From assembly GCA_965227265.1 (NCBI GenBank), contig OZ245738.1, forward strand, positions 1,736,001 through 1,800,000: 64,000 bases of DNA. Direction: 5' to 3'. Position numbers and translations under genes: made by a program. The notes beneath the pieces were generated by a model, which did not search any database, was not told the DNA's origin, and worked only from the letters and a program-made list of their open reading frames with translations. Below are positions 35,228-44,072 of the stretch, piece by piece. The stretch is from UBA2336 sp965227265. Lineage in GTDB: Bacteria > Bacteroidota > Bacteroidia > Cytophagales > Cyclobacteriaceae. The stretch's first letter is position 1, and every line of letters begins with the position of its first letter.

Positions 35228-36373
35228 ATGAAGCTTACGGTAATAGCATTGTTATTCTCTGTAACCCTCGGTTGGTCACAAGAAATTGTTCAGGCAAGAA
35301 AAACAATCGACACATTAAGCTCACCTCACTTCTGGGGTCGGGGCTACACAAACAATGGCTTAAAGAAAGCTGCTGAATACTTGTCCTCAGAATTTAAATC
35401 GTATGGACTCCAACCTTTGTGCGGCAAAAGTTTTTTACAAGAGTTTGGCTATCCGGTAAATACATTTCCAGGTAAGATGGAAGTAACAATTAATGATGTC
35501 ATACTCTCTCCTGGCAAAGATTTTATTGTTAGTCCGGATAGTCGAGGAATTAAAGCAAAAGGCAACTTGACTGAACAAGATTCCTTACACTTTGCAAATG
35601 CTGATTCCAGCGTTATTGTTTCTCTAGAGAATAAGTTGACGTGGTCAGTTGCAAATCAATCTCAGCATTACACAACCTTACAATTAAATCGTTCTTCTTT
35701 AAAGGAAAAGCCAACATCATTTAAAATAGATATTGAAAACAAGGTTATAAAAGATTTCAAAACATCGAATGTTTGCGGCCTTATCAAAGGAACCCAACAG
35801 CCAGATTCATTGATTGTGATTACAGCACATTATGATCACCTGGGTGGAATGGGAAAGGATACATATTTTCCTGGAGCCAATGATAATGCAAGCGGTATTG
35901 CTTTGTTGCTTGACCTGGCAAAGTACTACGCTGCTAATCCTCAACCCTATTCAATCCTGTTTATTTGTTTCTCCGGTGAAGAAGCAGGATTAATGGGATC
36001 AAAGTATTTTACTCAACATCCACTCGTACCACTTTCCAGCATTCGATTTTTGATCAACATTGATTTAGCCGGAACAGGTGATGAAGGAATCACGGTGGTT
36101 AACGCATCTGTATTTGCCAAAGAATTTTCACTGCTTAAAGAAATCAATACACAGAATAATTATTTCGTTCAGGTTAAGTCACGCGGCAAAGCAGCCAACA
36201 GTGATCATTACTGGTTTACTGAAAAAGGTATTCCTTCTTTTTTCATATACACGCTGGGCGGAATAAAAGCATATCACGATGTATTCGATAAGGCTGAAAC
36301 ACTTCCGATGACAGAATACAATGATCTGTATAAGCTAATTGTTGCTTTTAACGCGAAGCTGATGAAGTTATAA
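35228..36373 (+). CDS. Secreted M28-family zinc aminopeptidase
   Basis: A 381-residue protein with a signal peptide (SVTLGWSQ, about residue 18). The M28 catalytic domain starts near 185. Zinc ligands and catalytic residues are visible: HYDHLGG (His and Asp), PGANDNASG (bridging Asp), FSGEEAGLMGSKYF (Glu pair), NIDLAGTGDEG (Asp) and the late His in AYHDVFDK. An N-terminal region of ~170 residues resembles a PA-like insert. It probably removes N-terminal residues from peptides in the periplasm. It is the last gene of the GMC-HPP group. Confidence 0.9.
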   Translation: MKLTVIALLFSVTLGWSQEIVQARKTIDTLSSPHFWGRGYTNNGLKKAAEYLSSEFKSYGLQPLCGKSFLQEFGYPVNTFPGKMEVTINDVILSPGKDFIVSPDSRGIKAKGNLTEQDSLHFANADSSVIVSLENKLTWSVANQSQHYTTLQLNRSSLKEKPTSFKIDIENKVIKDFKTSNVCGLIKGTQQPDSLIVITAHYDHLGGMGKDTYFPGANDNASGIALLLDLAKYYAANPQPYSILFICFSGEEAGLMGSKYFTQHPLVPLSSIRFLINIDLAGTGDEGITVVNASVFAKEFSLLKEINTQNNYFVQVKSRGKAANSDHYWFTEKGIPSFFIYTLGGIKAYHDVFDKAETLPMTEYNDLYKLIVAFNAKLMKL

Positions 36374-36434
36374 GTGGCCGCCCACTTGATCTCGTTCAAA
36401 AAACCCCGATATTGCAGGATTGCTTTTTCCTGAA

Positions 36435-37442
36435 ATGCTGAAAATCGACACCCATACGCACATTCTTCCAAAGAAACTTCCAAACTGGAGTGAGAAGTTT
36501 GGCTATGGAGATTTTATTTATCTGCAACATCATAAAAAAGGTGCAGCCAAAATGATGCGTGGAAACCAGTTTTTCCGGGAGATAAAAGAGAACTCCTGGA
36601 ATGCGGAAATCCGGATAAAAGAATACGCAAAGTTCAACACGCAAGTACAAGTTGTTTGTACAGTGCCTGTTATGTTTTCGTACTGGGCCAAGCCGCTTGA
36701 TTGCCTTGATATTTCCCGATACCTGAATGATGATCTTGCTGAATTAATAGTTAAGTACCCGAAAAACTATTTAGGTCTGGCCACCATCCCCATGCAGGAT
36801 ACTGAACTGGCCATACAGGAGTTAGAGCGTTGTAAAGAAATCGGGATTAGCGGTGTACAGATCGGCTCAAATATCAATGATCTTAACCTGAATGAAGAAA
36901 GGTTCTTCCCAATTTTTGAAGCTTGTGAAAAGCTTAGCCTTGCTGTTCTTGTTCATCCCTGGAATATGATGGGCGAAAAAAACATTCAGCGGTACTGGCT
37001 TCCGTGGCTTGTTGGCATGCCTGCCGAAACAGCACGTGCAGTTTGCTCGATGATCTTTGGTGGAATTTTTGAAAGACTTCCAAAACTGAGAGTAATGTTT
37101 GCGCATGCTGGCGGATCATTCCTGTCAACCATCGGTCGCATTCAGCATGGGTTTGATTGCCGCCCTGACCTGGTGGCTATCGATAATAACATCAGTCCCA
37201 AAAACTATCTCGGTAAATTTTGGGTTGATAGCATTACACACGATCCACTGATGCTGGAGTATGTGCTGAAACTACAGGGATCAAAGAAAATCACCTTAGG
37301 AACCGACTATCCTTTCCCCTTAGGGGATTTAGAAGTTGGCAAGTTTATTGAAGATATGGATATTGATAACGGAATTAAAGAAGACATTTTCTGCAATGGG
37401 CCGTTGGAATGGCTTGGGGTTTCGAAAGAAAGATTTGTATAG
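36435..37442 (+). CDS. Amidohydrolase, ACMSD-like metal-dependent decarboxylase
   Basis: The ATG at 36435 gives 335 residues starting MLKIDTHTHILPK, where HxH is the metal-binding motif at the usual place. Further family features: FGYGDFIYLQHH, LATIPMQDTELAIQELERC, VLVHPWNMMG, FGGIFERLPKLRVMFAHAGGSF and ITLGTDYPFPLGD with the metal-site Asp. It matches 2-amino-3-carboxymuconate-6-semialdehyde decarboxylase of the kynurenine pathway, which diverts tryptophan carbon from NAD synthesis. No other kynurenine gene lies in the window. A related decarboxylase activity cannot be excluded. Confidence 0.85.
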   Translation: MLKIDTHTHILPKKLPNWSEKFGYGDFIYLQHHKKGAAKMMRGNQFFREIKENSWNAEIRIKEYAKFNTQVQVVCTVPVMFSYWAKPLDCLDISRYLNDDLAELIVKYPKNYLGLATIPMQDTELAIQELERCKEIGISGVQIGSNINDLNLNEERFFPIFEACEKLSLAVLVHPWNMMGEKNIQRYWLPWLVGMPAETARAVCSMIFGGIFERLPKLRVMFAHAGGSFLSTIGRIQHGFDCRPDLVAIDNNISPKNYLGKFWVDSITHDPLMLEYVLKLQGSKKITLGTDYPFPLGDLEVGKFIEDMDIDNGIKEDIFCNGPLEWLGVSKERFV

Positions 37443-37459
37443 TCTATAGTGTTTGTGAA

Positions 37460-38086
37460 ATGATTAATAAACTAATTTTATTCTTCACTCTAAGTGTTAT
37501 TGTCAGTAGCGCAATCGCACAGGATAAAGAAAAAGCAGAAGAATTCCGACTGCAGGCTGAACAACGTAAGCGTGCAGCCCTTATGCAGGTGCTTGATTCA
37601 GCCGTACGGTATATCGATGAAGGTGAATATGCGTTGGCCGATACAAAGCTTCTTTACGTATTAAATAATATAAAAAGCATCCCGTCAGATCTGACCTTCT
37701 ATTTTGGAAAGAACTCTTATTATTTAGATAAGTATAAGCAAAGTATAGACTGGCTTAATAAGTACCTTCAGTTAAAAGGCCCTTCCGGTCAATACTATGC
37801 CGAGGCACTAGGCATTCTGAAAAAATCAGAAGAAGGATTATTAAAGTCCCGAGCAAAAGAAGCCGCGAAAGCAGAACAAGTACTTTCAACATCGTATGAT
37901 ATTGATTGCGGACCTTCCGGGAAAGTAATTTGTCCGGTGTGCAAAGGAACAACCGTTGTTGTTAAGAAAGGGTACATCAATGATAATCAGTATCAAACAT
38001 GCCAATTTTGCGACAAGCACGGTAATTTGACATGTGAGGAATATAACTCTCTTATTCGGGGTGAATTAAAACCGAAGAACCAATAA
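37460..38086 (+). CDS. Secreted TPR-like protein with C-terminal zinc-ribbon motif
   Basis: The start at 37460 (MINKLILFFTLSVIVSSAIAQ) gives 208 residues with a clean signal peptide; the earlier frame start overlaps the ACMSD gene. Residues 20-135 are helical and TPR-like (EYALADTKLLYVLNNIKSIPSDLTFYFG, QSIDWLNKYLQL). The C terminus has CPVCKG and CQFCDKHGNLTC, two CxxC pairs like the zinc-binding module of DnaJ. Such a motif in an exported protein is uncommon. No family name can be given. Confidence 0.75.
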   Translation: MINKLILFFTLSVIVSSAIAQDKEKAEEFRLQAEQRKRAALMQVLDSAVRYIDEGEYALADTKLLYVLNNIKSIPSDLTFYFGKNSYYLDKYKQSIDWLNKYLQLKGPSGQYYAEALGILKKSEEGLLKSRAKEAAKAEQVLSTSYDIDCGPSGKVICPVCKGTTVVVKKGYINDNQYQTCQFCDKHGNLTCEEYNSLIRGELKPKNQ

Positions 38087-38094
38087 CATCACAA

Positions 38095-38177
38095 CGTCAT
38101 TCTGAGCGTCAGCGAAGAATCTCCAATTTCGTGCACTATACATGAAGATCTTCAGTCATCCCTCCATCAGAATGACG
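38095..38177. repeat. Dispersed inverted-repeat element between convergent genes
   Basis: CGTCATTCTGA (38095-38105) is mirrored exactly by TCAGAATGACG (38167-38177). The left part continues as GCGTCAGCGAAGAATCT. I recognise this wording from a repeat element common in Bacteroidota genomes. It fills the gap between two convergent genes. Confidence 0.75.
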
Positions 38178-38186
38178 ATAGCTTAT

Positions 38187-40478
38187 TTACTTCGCTGGCT
38201 TAGCGCTCATTACAAACGTAAGCCTCCCTCCTTTTACAACCTCATCATGCGTAATGTACCTGCGATTAAGTATTTGATCGTTCAGTAAAACTTTTTTTAC
38301 ATATACATTCTTATCGCTTTGATTGATTGCTTCAACCACAAACGTCTTACCATTTTCGAGATTCAGCTTCGCGGTTTGAACAGAAGGGCTTCCTAACGAG
38401 TATTGATCTGATCCCGGTGAAACCGGATAAAACCCAAGCGAGCTAAATATGTACCATGCGCTCATTTGCCCGGCATCATCATTACCTCCTAACCCGGCTG
38501 GACCATCGTGATACTGATGTTTTAAAATCATTCGTACACGTTCCTGTGTTTTCCACGGTTGATCAGTCCAGTTATATAAATATGCAACGTGATGCGCAGG
38601 TTCATTTCCATGAACATAGTTTCCGATAATACCTTCTCGGGTAATATCTTCTGTGTCTGCAAAGAACTCATCGGGTAAATGCATGGTGAACAGCGAATCG
38701 AGATGAGCCGTAAATTTCTTCTTCCCACCCATCACTTCAATCATACCTGCTGGATCATGTGGAACGTATAAGCTAAAATTCCAAGTATTCCCTTCAATAA
38801 AACCTTGCCCATCAGTTTTTAATACATCAAACTCTTTCTTGAATGTTCCATCGCTAAGTTTTGGGCGCATAAAACCAATGGATGGATCAAATACATTTCG
38901 CCAGTTTTGAGAACGTTTTATGAATTCATCATATACATCGTTCCTGTTTAACTTCTTAGCTAATTGTGCGATACACCAATCATCGTATGCATACTCAAGT
39001 GTTGTGGAAACGGAAACTCCATTTTTATCCTGAGGGATATATCCTAAGTCTATATAATAACCAATGCCTTCATAGTTTCTCTTTTTAGCAGTAGTAACAC
39101 AGGCATCTAATGCCTTATTCGGGTTGAATGTTGCGTTGCCTTTGATCACTGCATCTGCAAGTATTGAAACACTGTGATATCCGCTCATACACCAGTTATC
39201 ATTGGCGTAGTGCGACCAGATCGGCAGCATATCCAAAACACTTTGATCATAATGTGCCAGCATGGATTTCGCGATGTCATCGTTGCGTTTTGGATTAATA
39301 ATATTCAGATAAGGATGAAATGCTCTGAAAGTATCCCAAATCGATAGAGAAGTATAATTAACAAAACCCGTTGCACGATGAACATTTTGATCAAGTCCAA
39401 TGTACTCACCGTTCACATCCATGTAAACCGTTGGCATGATGGCTGCGTGATACATGGCCGTATAAAAGTTAACCATCTCCTCTTTTTTAGCGGATTGCAC
39501 CATAATCTTGCTCAACTCTTTATTCCAGCTTTCCTGTGCTTCCTTTTTCGTTCGCTCAAAATCCCAGTGAGGAATTTCGGTTTTCATATTTTCAATTGCG
39601 TTAGCAGTGCTCACAGGTGACAAGGCAAACTTGATCTTGATTTTTTCATTTTCCTCAGTTTTAAAATCGAAGTACAAACGCAGTTGCTTACCCGCTAAGT
39701 CCGGAAAGTTTTTGCTTTGATTGAATTTCCCCCAAAAGCCCCTGTACGCTTGAGGTTTGCCATAGTTCTTTGCGCCATACTGACTTATGGGTTTTGAAAA
39801 CGACATCGCGAAATAGACAGTTCGGGTTCTTGCCCAGCCATACGTTTGGCGATAGCCTGTTACCAGCGTATCATTTTCAATCCTTACAAACGTCCAGACA
39901 TTTTTATCATCATAATTATAAATACCCGCCATCAAATCAAGAATGATATGCGCCTCATCCGATTTTGGAAATGTGTATTGATGAAATCCGGTTCGCGTAG
40001 TTGCTGTCATCTCCGCAAGGATATTGTGGTCATCCAGCTTAACGCGATAATAGCCAGGCTCTGCAACTTCGTTAGTGTGTGAAAATTTAGATCGATAACC
40101 AGTTTCAGGTTTATCTTCAGTTCCGGGGTTTAGTTGAAGTTTTCCAGTTGTCGGCATGATTAGAAAATCACCGAGATCAGAATGACCCGTTCCGCTAAAA
40201 TGCGTATGACTGAATCCCACGATGGTTGGATCATCATATTGGTAGCCCGCGCAATATTTGTAAACCGTACCAGTGTATTTATTATTTACTTCATACGGGA
40301 TTGTATCTGTATCCGGACTTAACTGAACCGCTCCAAACGGAACTGTAGCTCCCGGAAAGGTGTGTCCCATTTTCTCAGTACCAATAATTGGCTTTGCATA
40401 TTGAATGAGATTCTGCTGAGCATTCACCGTGTTAATTACAAACACAATAATTGAATAACGAATGATATTCTTAAGCAT
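38187..40478 (-). CDS. GH92 alpha-mannosidase (Glu-type catalytic acid)
   Basis: A 763-residue secreted enzyme (signal cleaved near NAQQN). GH92 enzymes are calcium-dependent, inverting exo-alpha-mannosidases. Visible family blocks: IGTEKMGHTFPGATVPFGAVQLSPDTD at the N-terminal beta domain, DLMAGIYN, SIWDTFRAFHPYL, LEYAYDDWCIAQLA, YVHGNEPAHHVAYLYNW with Glu626 in the place of the catalytic acid, and GLGGNDDAGQMSAWYIFSSLGFYPV for the base region and Ca site. It probably trims alpha-linked mannose from N-glycans or mannans in the periplasm. It lies 2 bases after a paralogue that differs at the acid position. No SusCD pair is attached. Confidence 0.94.
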   Translation of the reverse strand: MLKNIIRYSIIVFVINTVNAQQNLIQYAKPIIGTEKMGHTFPGATVPFGAVQLSPDTDTIPYEVNNKYTGTVYKYCAGYQYDDPTIVGFSHTHFSGTGHSDLGDFLIMPTTGKLQLNPGTEDKPETGYRSKFSHTNEVAEPGYYRVKLDDHNILAEMTATTRTGFHQYTFPKSDEAHIILDLMAGIYNYDDKNVWTFVRIENDTLVTGYRQTYGWARTRTVYFAMSFSKPISQYGAKNYGKPQAYRGFWGKFNQSKNFPDLAGKQLRLYFDFKTEENEKIKIKFALSPVSTANAIENMKTEIPHWDFERTKKEAQESWNKELSKIMVQSAKKEEMVNFYTAMYHAAIMPTVYMDVNGEYIGLDQNVHRATGFVNYTSLSIWDTFRAFHPYLNIINPKRNDDIAKSMLAHYDQSVLDMLPIWSHYANDNWCMSGYHSVSILADAVIKGNATFNPNKALDACVTTAKKRNYEGIGYYIDLGYIPQDKNGVSVSTTLEYAYDDWCIAQLAKKLNRNDVYDEFIKRSQNWRNVFDPSIGFMRPKLSDGTFKKEFDVLKTDGQGFIEGNTWNFSLYVPHDPAGMIEVMGGKKKFTAHLDSLFTMHLPDEFFADTEDITREGIIGNYVHGNEPAHHVAYLYNWTDQPWKTQERVRMILKHQYHDGPAGLGGNDDAGQMSAWYIFSSLGFYPVSPGSDQYSLGSPSVQTAKLNLENGKTFVVEAINQSDKNVYVKKVLLNDQILNRRYITHDEVVKGGRLTFVMSAKPAK

Positions 40479-40480
40479 GA

Positions 40481-42772
40481 TTATTTAGTTTGATCGGTTG
40501 AGTAAGAATAAGGGAAAGACTTTTTGTCACTGCCGCGTTTTGTGTTCGGTTGAGGAATCATATCAAAATCAAGCGTGGCTCCTTTCATAAGATCAAAATG
40601 TCCAACCCAGTTATTTTCATAGGCTTTTCCATTCAACTTCAATGAGTTGACATATTTATTGTCGGCTGAGTTCTTTGGAGAATTTATAATAACCTGCTTT
40701 CCATTCTCAAGCGTAACGGTAATCTTCTTGAATAGTGGCGCACCTAAAACATATTGGTCAGTTGCCGGACATACAGGATAAAATCCCATCGATGAAAAAA
40801 CATACCAGGCCGATGTCTGGCCGTTGTCCTCATCCCCGCAATATCCATCCGGAGTTGCTTTGTACATTCTGTCCAGCGTTTCGCGAGCCCAATGTTGCGT
40901 TTTCCAAGGAGCACCGGCATAATTGTAGAGATATATCATGTGCTGGATCGGCTGATTACCATGCGCATACTGCCCCATGTTAGCAATCTGCATTTCCCGG
41001 ATTTCATGGATCACACCTTTATAATAACTGTCATCAAAAATTGGCGGGAGCAGGAAAACGGAGTCAAGCTTGTTCACAAACAATTGATTGCCACCCATTA
41101 AATCAATCAATCCCTGAATATCGTGAAACACTGACCACGTATAGTGCCAGCTGTTACCTTCTGTAAATGCATCGCCCCATTTGTATGGATTGAAGGGTGA
41201 TTGAAATTTACCTTCTTTATTCTTACCACGCATCAGCCCGGTTTGCGGATCAAAAAGATTCTTATAATTCTGACTGCGCTTTGCGTACAAATCTATCTCC
41301 TCTTTCGGACGGTTTAATGCTTTCGCGAGTTTCCAGATTGTGAAATCATCGTAAGCATACTCAAGCGTACGGGCAGCATTTTCATCAATATCAACATCGT
41401 ATGGAACGTAGCCTAACGAATTGTAATACGATACTCCTTTTCGGCCTACTGCACTCATCGGCCCTTCGTTATTCGCTCCGTGAAGCAAGGCTTCGTATAG
41501 TTTATTGATATCATATCCGCGCAAGCCCTTGATATAAGCATCTGATACAATAGATGCAGAGTTATTCCCGATCATAATATCTGCAAAGCCCGGGCTCGAC
41601 CATTCTGGCAAAAATCCACCTTCGAGATAGTCGTTGATTAATCCCTCTTGCATCTCTTTATTAATTGAAGGATACATCAGATTCAGAAATGGATATAAGG
41701 CACGGAACGTATCCCAGAAACCAGTTCCACCAAACATGTAACCGGGCAAAACTTTTCCATTGTACGGACTGTAATGAACAATTTTTTCAGCAGCATCAAT
41801 CTCGTAAAGTTTATTAGGAAAGCACAGCGTACGGTACAAACAGGAATAGAAAGTTCTCACCTGATCGATACTTCCGCCTTCAACCGAGATTTTACTTAAC
41901 GTTTTATTCCAAAGCGATTTTGCTTTTACTTTTGTTGTTTCAAAATTATCGTTGCCGAGTTCACGTTTTAGATTCAATTCAGCTTGTTCAAAGCTGATAA
42001 AGGATGAAGCAACTTTTAATGATACCTTTTCTCCTTTAACTGTTTTAAATCCGATAATAGCCCCTGAGTGATTCGAAGTAATTTCTAACGAGTCTTTTAC
42101 TAACCGATTGCCTTTCCAGGTTTTTGAAAATGTAAAAGGCTTGTCAACATAGATTACAAAATAGTTTTTGAAATTAATCAGCTTACCACGCGCATAACGC
42201 GTACTATAACCGATGATCTTATTCTCAGAAGGAATGACTTTTATATACGACCCTTTATCGAAAGCATCGATTACGATAAACGAGCTATCACTTTTAGGAT
42301 ACGTGAATTGAAATGAGGCTGCACGTTCTGTCGGTGCAAGCTCAGTTGTTACATCTGCATCTGCCAGGTAAACACCATAATAGTATGGTTTTGAGGTTTC
42401 CGATTTGTGTGAGAACCAGCTTGCACGATCATCCTGGTTGAATCTCATCTTTCCCGTCACTGGCATAATCGCGAACTGGCCATAATCATTCATCCACGGT
42501 GAGGGTTGATGCGTTTGTTTAAAACCTCTTATCTGATCGGCATCATATGTGTACATCCAACCATTACCCATCTTACCGGTTTGTGGCGACCACAAATTCA
42601 TTCCCCAAGGAACACCAACAGCGGGATACGTATTACCATTTGACATGGATGGCTTTGAAGCAGTACCCATCAAGGGATTGACCCACTCTTCAGGATCTAT
42701 AATTTTAGTATTGATCTGTTGTGCCGAAAGATTAAAGCAAACAGAAATTAAAAGCAAACAGAGATAACGCAT
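40481..42772 (-). CDS. GH92-family enzyme with Gln in the catalytic-acid position
   Basis: With the start at 42772 (MRYLCLLLISVCFNLSAQQ) the protein has 763 residues and a clear signal peptide; the ATG at 42832 would lengthen it without need. Family blocks: WVNPLMGTASKPSMSNGNTYPAVGVPWGMNLWSPQTG, FWDTFRALYPFL, LEYAYDDFTIWKLAKAL and GYCGDEDNGQTSAWYVFSSMGFYPV. At the catalytic-acid motif HGNEP it reads HGNQP (Gln607). In GH92, Glu-to-Gln at this place is known from the mannose-1-phospho-6-mannose uncapping enzyme, where the phosphate leaving group needs no acid. The gene leads the two-gene GH92 operon. Confidence 0.93.
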   Translation of the reverse strand: MRYLCLLLISVCFNLSAQQINTKIIDPEEWVNPLMGTASKPSMSNGNTYPAVGVPWGMNLWSPQTGKMGNGWMYTYDADQIRGFKQTHQPSPWMNDYGQFAIMPVTGKMRFNQDDRASWFSHKSETSKPYYYGVYLADADVTTELAPTERAASFQFTYPKSDSSFIVIDAFDKGSYIKVIPSENKIIGYSTRYARGKLINFKNYFVIYVDKPFTFSKTWKGNRLVKDSLEITSNHSGAIIGFKTVKGEKVSLKVASSFISFEQAELNLKRELGNDNFETTKVKAKSLWNKTLSKISVEGGSIDQVRTFYSCLYRTLCFPNKLYEIDAAEKIVHYSPYNGKVLPGYMFGGTGFWDTFRALYPFLNLMYPSINKEMQEGLINDYLEGGFLPEWSSPGFADIMIGNNSASIVSDAYIKGLRGYDINKLYEALLHGANNEGPMSAVGRKGVSYYNSLGYVPYDVDIDENAARTLEYAYDDFTIWKLAKALNRPKEEIDLYAKRSQNYKNLFDPQTGLMRGKNKEGKFQSPFNPYKWGDAFTEGNSWHYTWSVFHDIQGLIDLMGGNQLFVNKLDSVFLLPPIFDDSYYKGVIHEIREMQIANMGQYAHGNQPIQHMIYLYNYAGAPWKTQHWARETLDRMYKATPDGYCGDEDNGQTSAWYVFSSMGFYPVCPATDQYVLGAPLFKKITVTLENGKQVIINSPKNSADNKYVNSLKLNGKAYENNWVGHFDLMKGATLDFDMIPQPNTKRGSDKKSFPYSYSTDQTK

Positions 42773-42895
42773 AGGAGTTTTGTATTGGCTAAAAATAACG
42801 CTTGAAACGCAAACAACAGCAACTTCTTTCAAGTCAGGAGTTTTATTAAATTTGCGTAATTATTTGGTTTTTCCTGCGAAAGAACCCGAATAACA

Positions 42896-43939
42896 ATGAC
42901 ACATCTACACAACCGAGTTGAAGGCAAGATTCTCAAGGAGAAGCTTGCTAATACAGAGCGCGTTAACCGCACTACCCTATCTTTCTACAAGTATCATAAC
43001 CTTTCTGATCCTGAATTATTCAGGAACGAACTTTACAAAACACTTGATTCCCTGGAAGTAATGGGTCGCATTTATGTAGCCCATGAAGGTATCAATGGAC
43101 AGATCAGTATTCCAACCGAAAACCTTGAGCAATTTAAAACTGCTTTATACAGCATTTCATTTCTGGATGGCATTCGATTGAATATTGCAGTTGATGACGA
43201 TGGCAAATCATTCTTCAAACTCAAGATTCTGGTTCGTAAAAAAATTGTTGCAGACGGACTCAACGATGAAACATTCGATGCATCCAACTGCGGTATTCAT
43301 TTAAACGCTGATGATTTCAATACGCTGGCAGAAGACAAAGAAACCATCATTGTCGACATGCGCAATCATTATGAAAGCGAAGTCGGGCATTTTAAAAATG
43401 CAATCCGTCCGGATGTGGATACGTTTCGTGATTCTTTACCAATTGTGGAGAACATGCTGGCCGATCAGAAAGACAAAAACGTGATCATGTATTGTACGGG
43501 CGGTATTCGTTGTGAGAAAGCAAGCGCCTGGATGAAGCACAAAGGATTCAAGAAAGTGTTTCAGTTGAATGGAGGAATTATTGAGTATGCCCGCCAGGTG
43601 AAAGATCAAAAGCTGGAGAATAAATTTATCGGGAAGAACTTTGTGTTTGATGAACGTTTAGGAGAACGAATCTCGGAGGATATTATCAGCAACTGTCATC
43701 AATGCGGAAAGGTTTGCGATGATCACACCAATTGTAAGAATGATGGTTGTCACCTGTTGTTCATTCAATGTAAAGAGTGTGCGGAAAAATTTAGTGGTTG
43801 CTGTTCGGTTGAGTGTAAGGAAACGTTACTACTTCCTGCGGATCAGCAAAAAGAAATCCGCAAAGGCATTAATAAAGGCCGGCAGGTTTTTAAAAAGGGT
43901 CGTTCAGAATCAATAAAGATTAAAAACGATATGGAATAA
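42896..43939 (+). CDS. trhO: tRNA uridine-34 hydroxylase (rhodanese family)
   Basis: A 347-residue cytoplasmic protein of the YceA/TrhO family, which hydroxylates uridine 34 of certain tRNAs at C5. The N-terminal domain (HEGINGQISIPTENLEQF) precedes a rhodanese domain with DMRNHYESEVGHFKNAIRPDVDTFRD and the active-site loop YCTGGIRCEKASAWM with its cysteines. The C-terminal Cys-rich tail (CHQCGKVCDDHTNCKNDGCH, CKECAEKFSGCC) probably binds zinc. It is transcribed divergently from the GH92 operon. Possible -7 box TAAATTTG at 42847-42854. Confidence 0.93.
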   Translation: MTHLHNRVEGKILKEKLANTERVNRTTLSFYKYHNLSDPELFRNELYKTLDSLEVMGRIYVAHEGINGQISIPTENLEQFKTALYSISFLDGIRLNIAVDDDGKSFFKLKILVRKKIVADGLNDETFDASNCGIHLNADDFNTLAEDKETIIVDMRNHYESEVGHFKNAIRPDVDTFRDSLPIVENMLADQKDKNVIMYCTGGIRCEKASAWMKHKGFKKVFQLNGGIIEYARQVKDQKLENKFIGKNFVFDERLGERISEDIISNCHQCGKVCDDHTNCKNDGCHLLFIQCKECAEKFSGCCSVECKETLLLPADQQKEIRKGINKGRQVFKKGRSESIKIKNDME

Positions 43940-44072
43940 AATGCCTTTAGCAGCTAATTTTAGATGTATATCAGTCCCAAATTTGGAAAATAGCGACTTA
44001 TCGGTTTGTAAATACGATTCACCGAAATCACAAAACTGCTTCATCCTACATTACGTATACTTGTAAGTTTGT

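Noticed and set aside
36372..36387. Hairpin AAGTGG-CCGC-CCACTT after the M28 peptidase gene as terminator
   Set aside because: Only six base pairs and no T-run follow it; too weak to call.
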